Positions 25,342 to 33,953 of a stretch of DNA of 64,000 nucleotides are shown in pieces. The stretch spans positions 6,286,001 to 6,350,000 of the forward strand of contig NZ_CP029193.1 of assembly GCF_008642355.1 (NCBI RefSeq), in the 5' to 3' direction. The notes under the pieces were generated by a model. The model was not told where the DNA came from, searched no databases, and saw only the letters and a list, made by a program, of their open reading frames with translations. Made by a program: the position numbers and the translations under genes. The number at the start of each line of letters is the position of its first letter. Within the stretch, counting starts at the first letter, position 1. Source of the DNA: Streptomyces venezuelae. Lineage in GTDB: Bacteria; Actinomycetota; Actinomycetes; Streptomycetales; Streptomycetaceae.

Positions 25342-27723
25342 ATGAGAAAGCGATCGGTCACGGTGCGCGTGGCCCGGTGGAGCGCGCTGCATCCGGGGCG
25401 GGCGGTCATCGGCTGGCTGGTGTTCGTGGTGCTGTGTCTGGGGGGCGGGATCGTCGCGGGCATGAACAGCGCGACGGCGGAGGACTTCCGCGTCGGCGAG
25501 GCGGGGCGGGCCGAGGCGCTGGCGACCGAGGGCGGCATCCCGCTGCGGTCCACGGAACACGTGCTGATCCGTGACGCGTCGGGCTCGATCGGCGAGCCGG
25601 GTCCGCTGGACAGGGCGGCCGCCGACGCCGCGGTGAAGGACATCACCGCGCGGATGAAGTCCCTGCCCGAGGTCGCCGCGGTGAAGGCGCCCGTGGCCTC
25701 CGCCGACGGACGCGTCCTGCGGATCCCGGTCGAGCTGACCGGGACCGAGCAGGACGACCAGAAGAGGGTGCCACCGCTCCAGGAGCAGACGGCCGAGGCC
25801 GCGAAGGCCCACCCGGGCCTCGCCATCGAGGAGACCGGCGACGCCTCCGTGAGCAAGGGCGTCGACGACCAGCGCGACAAGGACCTGAAGTTCTCCGAGG
25901 CGATCACGCTGCCCATCACGCTGATCACGCTGGCCGTGGTCTTCGGCTCGGTCGTCATGGTCGGCGTACCGCTGCTGCTCGCCATCACCTCCATCATGGC
26001 GACGATGGGCCTGGCGATGGTGGCGTCGCACCTGCTGCCCGACACGGGTGTCGGGATGAGCATGATCCTGCTCATCGGCATGGCGGTCGGCGTCGACTAC
26101 ACACTCTTCTACCTCAAGCGGGAGCGGGAGGAGCGGGCCCGCGCGGGCGGCCGGCTCACCTCGGAGGCGCTGGTCGAGGCCGCCGCTGCGACGGCGGGAC
26201 GCGCGATCGTCGTCTCCGGGCTCGCGGTGATCGTCTCCACCACCGCCCTCTACCTGGCCCGCGACGTCATCTTCGACTCGCTCGCGACCGGCACCATCCT
26301 GGTCGTCGCCGTGGCGATGGTCAGCTCGGTGACGGTGCTGCCCGCGCTCCTGGTCCAGCTCGGCCGCCGGGCGGAGCGGCGCGCGGCGAAGCGCGTGGCA
26401 CGGGGGAAGCCGGTCCGGACGCGCGGCGCGTACGGCGAGAAGAAGCCGGGCCGCGCCTGGAACCTCCTGCTGGCCCCGGCCCGCAAGCGCCCCGCGCTCA
26501 CGCTCGGTCTCTCGGTCCTCGTGATGCTGGGGCTCGCGCTCCCCGCGCTGGACATGAACCTCAAGAACCCGGCGCGGGACAGCTTCTCGCGCGAGATCCC
26601 GGCGATGCGGGGGTACGACAGGCTGCTCGAGGCCTTCCCGGAGCAGCGGGTGCGACATGTGGTCGTGGTACGGGCGGAGGCCTCGCAGGCCGGTGCCGTA
26701 CGGGAGGCGCTGGGGGCGCTGGAGCGCAGGGCGGAGGCGGACCCGCTCTTCGCACGCGCCGGGGGCGGGAGCGGCGGGGCTGGCGGGGGCTCCTCGGACT
26801 CCTCCGGTGGTCCGCACCTCCGCTTCTCGGAGGACCGGAGGACCACGACACTGGAACTCAACGTTCCGCACCCCACGTACTCGAAGAAGGCTGAAGACTC
26901 ACTCGACCACCTCCGCCAGACCTATCTGCCCGCGACCGTCGGCGAGCTGCCCGGAGTGGAGACGGCCGTCACCGGCGAGGTGCCGCGCGGCGTCGACTAC
27001 GTGGGACACCAGAACGACAAGCTGCCGCTTGTCCTCGGCTTCCTCCTCCTGATGACCTTCGTGACGACGGTCTTCGCGTTCCGCTCGGTCGTCCTCGGAC
27101 TGCTCGGCGTCGTCCTCAACCTGCTCTCCGTCGGCTCCGCGCTCGGCGTGCTCGTCCTCGTCTTCCAGGGCGACTGGGCCGAGGAACTGCTCTCCTTCGT
27201 CTCGCTCGGCGGCATCTCGTCGCGCGTACCGCTCTTCCTCTTCGTGATCCTCTTCGGCCTCTCGATGGACTACCAGGTCTTCGTCGTCAGCCGGATCCGC
27301 GAAGCGGCCCTGAACGGCGTGCCCACGCGGAAGGCCGTCATCGACGGCATCACGTCGTCCGCCAAGGTCGTCACCAGCGCCGCGATCGTCATGGTCACCG
27401 TCTTCGCGAGCTTCGTGATGCTGCACATCCTGGAGATGAAGCAGATGGGCCTCGTCCTCGCGGTGGCCGTCCTGCTCGACGCGTTCGTGATCCGCGTCAT
27501 GATCCTGCCGGCCGCGCTGCTCCTGCTCGGACGCGCGACGTGGTGGCCGTCGGGGGCGATACGGCGGGCGGAGGCGCGGGTGGCGGAGGCGAGGGCGGCG
27601 GAGGCGCGCGGCGGACACGCGGACCGGGCACGAGTCCCTGAGCCCCCGTCCGAGCGCCCCGGAGCGCACTCCGCGGCGCATCCCGCCCATCCGGAGGGGC
27701 GCAGGATCGCACAAGGCAGATAA
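25342..27723 (+). CDS. MMPL/RND-family membrane transporter
   Basis: This 793-residue protein has the RND layout: one N-terminal helix, a large extracytoplasmic domain, a block of six helices (about 195-370), a second loop domain, and a second block (about 560-745). MMPL signatures are visible: GMAVGVDYTLFYLKRERE and the second copy FGLSMDYQVFVVSRIRE with charged residues for proton coupling. A glycine/serine-rich insert occurs near 475-490. It probably exports a lipid or drug-like compound. Expression is likely set by the divergent ArsR-like gene. Confidence 0.9.
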   Translation: MRKRSVTVRVARWSALHPGRAVIGWLVFVVLCLGGGIVAGMNSATAEDFRVGEAGRAEALATEGGIPLRSTEHVLIRDASGSIGEPGPLDRAAADAAVKDITARMKSLPEVAAVKAPVASADGRVLRIPVELTGTEQDDQKRVPPLQEQTAEAAKAHPGLAIEETGDASVSKGVDDQRDKDLKFSEAITLPITLITLAVVFGSVVMVGVPLLLAITSIMATMGLAMVASHLLPDTGVGMSMILLIGMAVGVDYTLFYLKREREERARAGGRLTSEALVEAAAATAGRAIVVSGLAVIVSTTALYLARDVIFDSLATGTILVVAVAMVSSVTVLPALLVQLGRRAERRAAKRVARGKPVRTRGAYGEKKPGRAWNLLLAPARKRPALTLGLSVLVMLGLALPALDMNLKNPARDSFSREIPAMRGYDRLLEAFPEQRVRHVVVVRAEASQAGAVREALGALERRAEADPLFARAGGGSGGAGGGSSDSSGGPHLRFSEDRRTTTLELNVPHPTYSKKAEDSLDHLRQTYLPATVGELPGVETAVTGEVPRGVDYVGHQNDKLPLVLGFLLLMTFVTTVFAFRSVVLGLLGVVLNLLSVGSALGVLVLVFQGDWAEELLSFVSLGGISSRVPLFLFVILFGLSMDYQVFVVSRIREAALNGVPTRKAVIDGITSSAKVVTSAAIVMVTVFASFVMLHILEMKQMGLVLAVAVLLDAFVIRVMILPAALLLLGRATWWPSGAIRRAEARVAEARAAEARGGHADRARVPEPPSERPGAHSAAHPAHPEGRRIAQGR

Positions 27724-27783
27724 GCGGAGCAGTTGGGGGTGGTGGGTGGGCGCGCCCCCATTCGAACGCTTACGATCCTCTCC

Positions 27784-29856
27784 GTGTCCAAACTGACCGA
27801 CGTGCCCAAACGCATCCTCATCGGGCGCGCACTGCGCAGTGACCGGCTCGGAGAAACGCTCCTGCCGAAGCGCATCGCACTCCCCGTCTTCGCGTCCGAC
27901 CCGCTCTCGTCTGTGGCGTACGCGCCGGGAGAGGTCCTCCTGGTCCTCTCCATCGCGGGTGTGTCGGCCTACCACTTCAGCCCCTGGATCGCCGTAGCGG
28001 TCGTCGTGCTGATGTTCACCGTGGTGGCGTCCTACCGCCAGAACGTGCGCGAGTACCCGAGCGGTGGCGGCGACTACGAGGTCGCCAACACCAACCTCGG
28101 CCCGAGAGCCGGCCTCACCGTGGCGAGCGCCCTCCTCGTCGACTACGTCCTGACAGTGGCCGTGTCGATCTCGTCGGGCATCGAGAACCTCGGGTCCGCG
28201 GTGCCGTTCGTGGTCGAGCACAAGGTGCTCTGCGCGGTGGCCGTCATCGTCCTCCTCACCCTGATGAACCTGCGGGGCGTGAAGGAGTCGGGGAAGCTCT
28301 TCGCCATCCCGACGTACGTGTTCGTTGCCGGTGTCTTCATCATGATCGCGTGGGGTGCGTTCCGTAGCATCGTCCTCGGCGACACCATGAACTCGCCCAC
28401 CGCCGACTACGAGATCAAGCCCGAGCACCAGGGCCTCGCGGGCTTCGCCCTCGTCTTCCTGCTCCTGCGGGCCTTCTCCTCGGGCTGTGCGGCCCTCACC
28501 GGCGTCGAGGCGATCAGCAACGGCGTCCCGGCCTTCCGCAAGCCGAAGTCGAAGAACGCGGCGACGACGCTCGCCCTCATGGGCGGCCTGGCCGTCACCA
28601 TGTTCTGCGGCATCATCGGCCTCGCCATGGCGACCAACGTGCACATGGCGGAGAAGCCCGCGCACGACCTGATCCACAACGGCGTGCCCGTCGGCAGCGA
28701 CTACGTCCAGAACCCCGTGATCTCCCAGGTCGCCGAGGCGGTCTTCGGCCACGGCAGCATCCTCTTCATGATCCTGGCGGCCGCCACCGCGCTGGTCCTG
28801 TTCCTCGCGGCCAACACCGCGTACAACGGCTTCCCGTTGCTCGGCTCGATCCTCGCCCAGGACCGCTACCTGCCGCGCCAGCTGCACACCCGCGGCGACC
28901 GCCTCGCGTTCTCCAACGGCATCGTGCTGCTCGCGGGCGCGGCCGCGCTCCTCGTCGTCATCTACGGCGCGGACTCGACCCGCCTCATCCAGCTCTACAT
29001 CGTCGGCGTGTTCGTCTCCTTCACGCTCAGCCAGATCGGCATGGTCCGGCACTGGAACCGCCACCTGGCGAGGGAGAAGGACCAGACGAAGCGCCGCCAC
29101 ATGATCCGCTCGCGCGCGATCAACACGTTCGGCGCGTTCTTCACGGGTCTCGTCCTGGTGGTCGTCCTCGTCACCAAGTTCACGCACGGAGCGTGGGTCG
29201 CGCTGCTCGGCATGTGCATCTTCTACGTGACGATGACGGCGATCCGCCGCCACTACGACCGCGTGGCCGAGGAGATCGCCGCCCCGGAGACCCCGAACGA
29301 CGACAGCGTGCGCCCCTCACGGGTCCACTCGATCGTCCTCGTCTCCAAGATCCACCGCCCGACGCTGCGCGCGCTGGCGTACGCGAAGCTGATGCGCTCG
29401 CACACCTTGGAGGCGCTCAGCATCAACGTCGACCCGGCGGAGACGAAGGCGCTCAAGGAGGAGTGGGAGCGCCGCGGCATCACGGTCCCCCTGAAGGTCC
29501 TCGACTCGCCGTACCGCGAGATCACCCGCCCGATCATCGAGTACGTCAAGAACCTGCGCAGGGAGAGCCCGCGCGACGTGGTCAGCGTGATCATCCCCGA
29601 GTACGTCGTGGGCCACTGGTACGAGCACCTGCTCCACAACCAGAGCGCCCTGCGCCTCAAGGGCCGCCTCCTCTTCACTCCGGGAGTCATGGTCACCTCC
29701 GTCCCCTACCAGCTGGACTCCTCCGAGGCCGCGAAGAAGCGGGCCCGCAGGCGTTCGGAGTGGAACGCGCCGGGTGCGGTGCGCAGGGGCCCGGTGGAGA
29801 AGCAGCCGAGGCGCGCGAAGGAACAGAACAAGAAGGAACCGAGCAAGAAGGCCTGA
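27784..29856 (+). CDS. kimA: KimA-like APC-family potassium importer
   Basis: This 690-residue protein begins with an APC transporter domain of about 12 helices. Stretches such as FASDPLSSVAYAPGEVL, SYRQNVREYPSGGGDYEV, VDYILTVAVSIS-like VDYVLTVAVSIS, FSSGCAALTGVEAISNGVPAF and AANTAYNGFP closely follow the Bacillus KimA (YdaO) sequence as I remember it. A cytosolic C-terminal domain of about 170 residues also resembles KimA. KimA takes up K+ with protons and is inhibited by c-di-AMP. I see no room for a ydaO-type riboswitch in the 60 bp after the MMPL gene. The start is the GTG at 27784. Confidence 0.85.
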   Translation: MSKLTDVPKRILIGRALRSDRLGETLLPKRIALPVFASDPLSSVAYAPGEVLLVLSIAGVSAYHFSPWIAVAVVVLMFTVVASYRQNVREYPSGGGDYEVANTNLGPRAGLTVASALLVDYVLTVAVSISSGIENLGSAVPFVVEHKVLCAVAVIVLLTLMNLRGVKESGKLFAIPTYVFVAGVFIMIAWGAFRSIVLGDTMNSPTADYEIKPEHQGLAGFALVFLLLRAFSSGCAALTGVEAISNGVPAFRKPKSKNAATTLALMGGLAVTMFCGIIGLAMATNVHMAEKPAHDLIHNGVPVGSDYVQNPVISQVAEAVFGHGSILFMILAAATALVLFLAANTAYNGFPLLGSILAQDRYLPRQLHTRGDRLAFSNGIVLLAGAAALLVVIYGADSTRLIQLYIVGVFVSFTLSQIGMVRHWNRHLAREKDQTKRRHMIRSRAINTFGAFFTGLVLVVVLVTKFTHGAWVALLGMCIFYVTMTAIRRHYDRVAEEIAAPETPNDDSVRPSRVHSIVLVSKIHRPTLRALAYAKLMRSHTLEALSINVDPAETKALKEEWERRGITVPLKVLDSPYREITRPIIEYVKNLRRESPRDVVSVIIPEYVVGHWYEHLLHNQSALRLKGRLLFTPGVMVTSVPYQLDSSEAAKKRARRRSEWNAPGAVRRGPVEKQPRRAKEQNKKEPSKKA

Positions 29857-29964
29857 CCCGCCCTCTGCCTCCGTGGCGAGCGGCCGGACGACACCCACGT
29901 AGACTGGTGGGCTGTAGTCCGGCCGTTCCCATGTCATCCCCGTACGTAGTGGAGTCACCCCGCC

Positions 29965-31338
29965 ATGCAGGCAGAACCGAAGAAAACGCAGGCGGGGAAC
30001 GCGCAGGCGGACGCCGCCGAGCCGGCCGTCTCTCTGGTCGGCAAGGAGTACGAGGTCGAGATCGGCCCCGTCGCGCACGGCGGCCACTGCATCGCCCGCA
30101 CGGACGAGGGCCAGGTCCTCTTCGTACGGCACACGCTGCCCGGCGAGACCGTGATCGCCCGCGTGACGGAGGGCGAGGAGGGCGCACGCTTCCTCCGCGC
30201 GGACGCGGTCTCCGTGCTGGAGCCCTCCAAGGACCGCGTGGAGGCCCCCTGCCCCTACGCGGGCCCCGGCCGCTGCGGCGGCTGCGACTGGCAGCACGCG
30301 AAGCCGGGCGCGCAGCGCCGCCTCAAGGGCGAGGTCATCGCCGAACAGCTCCAGCGCCTCGCCGGGCTCACCCCCGAGGAGGCGGGCTGGGACGGCACGG
30401 TCATGCCGGCGGAGGGCGACAAGCTCCCGGCAGGCGAGGTCCCGTCGTGGCGCACGCGCGTGCAGTACGCGGTGGACGCGGACGGCAACGCGGGCCTGCG
30501 CCGCCACCGCTCCCACGAGGTCGAGCCGATCGAGCACTGCATGATCGCGGCGGACGGCGTCTCCGAGCTCGGCATCGAGCAGCGCGACTGGTCGGGCATG
30601 GCGTCGATCGAGGCGATCGCGGCGTCGGGCTCTCAGGACCGCCAGGTGATCCTGGCCCCGAAGCCGGGCGCGCGCCTGCCGATCGTCGAACTGGACAAGC
30701 CGGTGTCGGTGATGCGGGTCGGCGAGAAGGACGGCGGTATCCACCGGGTCCACGGCCGCCCCTTCGTCCGCGAACGCGCCGACGGCCGCACGTACCGGGT
30801 GGGCAGCGGCGGCTTCTGGCAGGTCCACCCGAAGGCGGCGGACACGCTGATGCTGGCGGTCATGCAGGGCCTCACCCCGCGCAAGGGCGACACGGCCCTG
30901 GACCTCTACTGCGGCGTGGGCCTCTTCGCAGGCGCGTTGGCCGACCGAGTCGGCGAGAAGGGTGCGGTGCTGGGCATCGAGTCCGGCAAGCGCGCGGTGG
31001 AGGACGCCCGCCACAACCTCGCGGGCTTCGACCGCGTCCGCATCGAACAGGGCAAGGTCGAGTCGGTCCTCCCGCGCACGGGCATCACGGAGGCCGACCT
31101 GATCGTCCTGGACCCGCCGCGCGCGGGCGCGGGCAAGCAGACGGTGAAGCACTTGGTGGGGCTGGGCGCGCGACGTATCGCGTATGTGGCCTGCGATCCG
31201 GCTGCGCTGGCGCGGGACCTCGGGTACTTCCGGGAGGGCGGGTATCGGGTGCGGACGCTTCGGGCGTTTGATTTGTTTCCGATGACGCATCATGTGGAGT
31301 GCGTGGCGATCCTTGAGCCTGTTGATAAGGGCCGCTGA
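29965..31338 (+). CDS. TrmA/RlmD-family class I SAM-dependent RNA methyltransferase
   Basis: This 457-residue enzyme has an N-terminal TRAM-like RNA-binding domain, four cysteines for a [4Fe-4S] cluster (C96, C104, C107, C192), a SAM site (LDLYCGVGLF), the motif LDPPRAGAG and the catalytic cysteine in YVACDPAALARD. Family members make 5-methyluridine in tRNA or rRNA; which one is not decided here. The 3' end serves as an integration site: its last 60 bp are duplicated at 48411-48473. The final 200 bp use more G- and T-ending codons than the rest. Confidence 0.9.
   Translation: MQAEPKKTQAGNAQADAAEPAVSLVGKEYEVEIGPVAHGGHCIARTDEGQVLFVRHTLPGETVIARVTEGEEGARFLRADAVSVLEPSKDRVEAPCPYAGPGRCGGCDWQHAKPGAQRRLKGEVIAEQLQRLAGLTPEEAGWDGTVMPAEGDKLPAGEVPSWRTRVQYAVDADGNAGLRRHRSHEVEPIEHCMIAADGVSELGIEQRDWSGMASIEAIAASGSQDRQVILAPKPGARLPIVELDKPVSVMRVGEKDGGIHRVHGRPFVRERADGRTYRVGSGGFWQVHPKAADTLMLAVMQGLTPRKGDTALDLYCGVGLFAGALADRVGEKGAVLGIESGKRAVEDARHNLAGFDRVRIEQGKVESVLPRTGITEADLIVLDPPRAGAGKQTVKHLVGLGARRIAYVACDPAALARDLGYFREGGYRVRTLRAFDLFPMTHHVECVAILEPVDKGR
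31276..31335. repeat. attL-like direct repeat (3' end of the RNA methyltransferase gene)
   Basis: This stretch, coding for FPMTHHVECVAI and the last residues of the methyltransferase, has an imperfect copy at 48411-48473. Uninterrupted identical blocks include TTTCCGATGAC, CATGTGGAGTG and GTGGCGAT. Homology stops on the 5' side of TTTCC. I read it as the left attachment site of the 17-kb island. Confidence 0.75.
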
Positions 31339-31745
31339 CCTGACGTTTTCCATTTCAGGTGGTCAGCTCGACTTGTTTTCGCTCGCGGAATGCCTCGATT
31401 GAGGTTCGCTTGTACAGGACGCTCTGCGCTGCGGGTTCAAGGGTCGGCGTAGGTCTCGCAGCGACGGGGCATGCGTAATGCGAAATTTTTGACGCTCGGA
31501 TAGCGGAAGCCTCGATCTCGGACCTCTCCGGCCCTGGGTCGCAGTACCGGGGCCGTCGGCGCGGGCAAGGATTCCGGCTCGGGGGACTGCACCTCGCCAG
31601 CGGCGGAGCGTGCTGCTACCTCGTCGCACGTACATCGGAACCGAGACCGCGGTCCGACCGGACCACGAAGGATGGCGTCATGGTCCAAGGTCTTGAAAGC
31701 TGGTATCACCTCGCCACCCAGATACCAGTCCGGTATCATTCGGGT
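31339..31745. other. Non-coding left margin of the island
   Basis: I see no credible gene in these 407 bp. Reading frames present on the minus strand are arginine-rich and lack ribosome sites. No tRNA cloverleaf was recognised. The right end carries the promoter/operator of the toxin-antitoxin pair. An integrase gene, which would be expected in this neighbourhood, is absent. Confidence 0.5.
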
Positions 31746-31747
31746 AT
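31702..31747. promoter_or_regulatory. GGTATC-repeat operator of the toxin-antitoxin operon
   Basis: GGTATC-type half-sites recur just before the antitoxin start: GGTATC at 31702-31707, a perfect inverted pair GATACC-N5-GGTATC at 31721-31737, and GGGTAT at 31742-31747. Ribbon-helix-helix antitoxins typically bind such palindromes to repress their own operon, so autoregulation is likely. Confidence 0.7.
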
Positions 31748-31940
31748 GGCGATGACACTCCGGCTCCCCGAAGACCTTGACGCGAAGCTCACTGAGCGGG
31801 CTCGTCGGGAGGGGCGCAGCAAGCAGGAACTTGCCATCGAGGCCATCAGTGACGCTCAGCACCGGGCCGAGCTGAAGGTTGATGATGTCCTGGTCGAGCT
31901 GATGGGCAGCGATGCAGGGATCCTGGACTACCTGAAGTGA
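31746..31940 (+). CDS. Ribbon-helix-helix (CopG/Arc type) antitoxin
   Basis: This 64-residue protein starts MAMTLRLPEDLDAKLTERAR, a beta-strand followed by two helices as in ribbon-helix-helix DNA-binding proteins, and has a C-terminal tail (VDDVLVELMGSDAGILDYLK) that would contact the toxin. It overlaps the doc gene by GTGA. It should neutralise the Doc toxin and bind the GGTATC repeats upstream. Confidence 0.88.
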   Translation: MAMTLRLPEDLDAKLTERARREGRSKQELAIEAISDAQHRAELKVDDVLVELMGSDAGILDYLK

Positions 31941-32329
31941 CCCAAGTGCGCTACATCCAGATCGACGAGATGCTGGCCATCGCTCGCACGGTCAACGATA
32001 CCGAGCACAGTGTGCGTGACATGGGACTTTTGGTGTCAGCGATCGAACGGCCCCGGACGAACGTGTTCGGGGCCGAGCTGTATCCCACGCTGCACGAGAA
32101 GGCGGCGGCACTGCTGCACTCCGTCGCTCGCAATCATGCGCTGATCGACGGCAACAAGCGCACCGCCTGGCTTGCCATGCGTGTCTTCCTGCGGTTCAAC
32201 GGCGTCAGCGCCAGTACCGCCCCGCCACCCGTCTCCGTGGCCGGCCCGTTCGTTGAGGAAGTCGCGCAGGACAACATAGATGTACCGGCTATTGCCAAGT
32301 GTCTGTCGGCCTGGTTCCCCGTTTCCTGA
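31937..32329 (+). CDS. doc: Doc-family toxin (Fic/Doc fold)
   Basis: This 130-residue protein contains the Doc active-site motif HALIDGNKRTAW (H67, D71, N73, K74, R75). P1 Doc uses this site to phosphorylate elongation factor Tu and stop translation. The GTG start overlaps the antitoxin stop, the usual arrangement of antitoxin-first modules. All catalytic residues are present, so it is probably active. It may stabilise the island. Confidence 0.92.
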   Translation: MTQVRYIQIDEMLAIARTVNDTEHSVRDMGLLVSAIERPRTNVFGAELYPTLHEKAAALLHSVARNHALIDGNKRTAWLAMRVFLRFNGVSASTAPPPVSVAGPFVEEVAQDNIDVPAIAKCLSAWFPVS

Positions 32330-32696
32330 CGTCCGACGTCGTGGGTACGGGACGGAATGAGGTTCAGGGAGCGCTTCTGGCACCTGGCAGTCCGACCGGA
32401 AACTGACCCGTTCGTTCGGCGGGTGGATTCGTATGTTTTCGCGAGACGGGGCAGCGGGTCCGCTCGGTGCAAGGATGGCGTCTCACGCGCCTTCCCCGTT
32501 TGGGCGGCAGACCAGGTCCGCATTGGCTACAGCGGTCTCTTCCCAACCAACACCCGCCCCTGCTTTCCCAGCGGTCACGGAACGCGCTGTCTGTGCCCCT
32601 CGCGCGCCCTCCGTGCGCACTGAGCCGGTCCTCTCGCCTCCAACAAGCTGTGTCTGCGGTATCCACCGTCCACGTCCACAGCTTGAGGGGGACAAG
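32330..32696. other. Gap with no recognised gene
   Basis: These 367 bp between doc and the methylase fragment hold no frame that resembles a known protein. A GAGGGG ribosome-binding site at 32685-32690 belongs to the fragment downstream. Base composition is lower in GC than the backbone, consistent with decayed mobile DNA. Confidence 0.4.
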
Positions 32697-33015
32697 GTGC
32701 CGGAGGAATGGATGCGGGCTCTCGTGGCGGACTTTGGATCCGAGTGCAGGGAGCGTCTGCGGGTCAGCGACACGGAGGCGTCCATCATCCTGCCGGTGGC
32801 GAAGCTGGTGGAAGCATTCGGGGCGCGCGGGAAGCTGAGTCCTCGTCTTCATCCTGAGTCTCCTTTGCCCGAGGCCCGGGTGCGTCCGGACTACGCGGTG
32901 GAGACATCGGGGCGCATCATCGGCTTCCTGGAACTTAAGGCGCCAGGGCACGACGTCCCGCCCGACGGCTTCACGAAGCGGGACCGGGAGCAGTGGGAGC
33001 TGATGCGCAGACCGC
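32697..33015 (+). pseudogene. N-terminal fragment of a Type ISP-like restriction/N6-adenine methylase
   Basis: From the GTG at 32697 (VPEEWMRALVADFG), about 106 residues resemble the N-terminal nuclease part of large single-chain restriction-modification enzymes: VRPDYAVETSGRIIGFLELKAPG (PD...ExK) and FTKRDREQWELMRR. Homology then stops; the frame runs on to 33215 in sequence that, on the other strand, is a hydrolase fragment. The methylase, helicase and target-recognition parts are missing. A good ribosome site remains, so a truncated product could still be made. Confidence 0.65.
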
Positions 33016-33039
33016 GGCAGCCCGGTATCAGTCCGGTTC

Positions 33040-33418
33040 CTGCGGGCACAACTCGGGCGCGCAGGTGCGCCCGGACGAGGGCGCGTGCGGCGGTGACGCG
33101 GTCGGGGTTCTCCACGGTGGCCTCGGCAGCGGCGAAGGCCGGGATGCCGCTTAGCCCGTGCTCCGCGTCGTCGAAGTTGTCCAACCTGGTCTTCGGTGCG
33201 GGAGACGCCGTGTAGGCGTCGCTTCCCAGTCCTGCCGATCGGAGAAGATTGCGTGGGTGCGAGTCCTTCGTGCCCACGACGACGAGGACCTTCGGGGTCA
33301 TCCCCTCGAAGGCGGTCGTGGCGAGCGGTGCGTAGGGCTGTGCCGCCGGGCCGTTCAGATCCGCGCTCCGGCCGGGTGTGGCGATCATGACGCGGGCCCC
33401 GAAGCGGGCGTCGACGGC
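33040..33418 (-). pseudogene. C-terminal fragment of an alpha/beta hydrolase
   Basis: The minus strand codes for about 120 residues resembling the end of a chlorophyllase/lipase-like alpha/beta hydrolase: YAPLATTAFEGMTPKVLVVVGTKD (strand before the catalytic acid) and FDDAEHGLSGI (catalytic His region), then ENPDRVTAARALVRAHLR. An in-frame stop lies just upstream, and the N-terminal two thirds with the nucleophile serine is missing. It abuts the methylase fragment, marking a recombination junction near 33015-33050. The 33419-33677 stretch beyond it shows nothing I recognise. Confidence 0.6.
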
Positions 33419-33677
33419 TCACCGACAGGTTCAGGGTTGACGGGCGTGCTCGCCGTAGCTCGGGTCCGTGATCGCCGGCGGGTTCACGAACTGGCCGACG
33501 CGCGCGGGCTGTCAGCCGCCGAACTGCTCAGCGAAGAAGGAGGGCATCCTTTCGTCCTCCAATTGCCGAGCAGCCGTGGAGAACCGTGCGGCGCATGTCG
33601 GAGGCGAACGGCCCGTCGTAGGAGGCAGGGCCGTGCGGCTCCGTGGCCGATGCCACGGATCCGCAGGGTGGTTACCG

Positions 33678-33953
33678 TCAGAAGCCGACGCTCGGATCGA
33701 CCGTGTCCTCTTCCGGTTCCACGCTGTACAGCGTGCGGTCCTCGATCCCCAGGGCGCGCATCAGCTCGTTGGTCGGAATCCTGTACCTACGTCCGATGCG
33801 GAGGACGGGGCAGGGGAACTCGTCCTCGCGGATCAGCCGGTACGCGGTCGTCGAGCCGATTCCGAGTGCTCGGGCCGCCGTGCGCAGGTCCACTGCGACG
33901 GGCAGATCGAACATCTCCGTGAAACTGAGGCGGCCCTCTGCCGGGCCCTTCAC
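33678..33953 (-). CDS. Excisionase/AlpA-like helix-turn-helix protein
   Basis: This 91-residue protein has the MerR-like winged helix of excisionases: VAVDLRTAARALGIGSTTAYRLIREDEFPCPVLRIGRRYRIPTNEL. In actinobacterial integrative elements such a gene usually sits directly before the integrase. Here the sequence that follows (toward 31.3 kb) contains fragments and no integrase. The GTG start overlaps the stop of the upstream gene (GTGA), so it is translationally coupled. Confidence 0.85.
   Translation of the reverse strand: MKGPAEGRLSFTEMFDLPVAVDLRTAARALGIGSTTAYRLIREDEFPCPVLRIGRRYRIPTNELMRALGIEDRTLYSVEPEEDTVDPSVGF

Noticed and set aside
27724..27783. Possible ydaO (c-di-AMP) riboswitch before the KimA-like gene
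   Set aside because: Only 60 bp are available after the MMPL stop codon and no ydaO-type core is seen, although Bacillus kimA has such a riboswitch.
26899..29253. A 784-codon minus-strand frame
   Set aside because: It is the shadow of the MMPL and KimA-like genes: low-complexity D/E/R/H composition with no domain.
31363..31680. Possible tRNA or tRNA remnant at the left island margin
   Set aside because: A GGGTTCAAGGG-like stretch suggested a T-loop, but no acceptor stem, D-arm or anticodon arm could be folded; the repeats show that the target is the methyltransferase gene.
33419..33677. Minus-strand traces such as MPSFFAEQFGG followed by NPPAITDPSYGEHARQP
   Set aside because: They are interrupted by stop codons and too short to assign; they may be decayed coding DNA, but no family could be supported.
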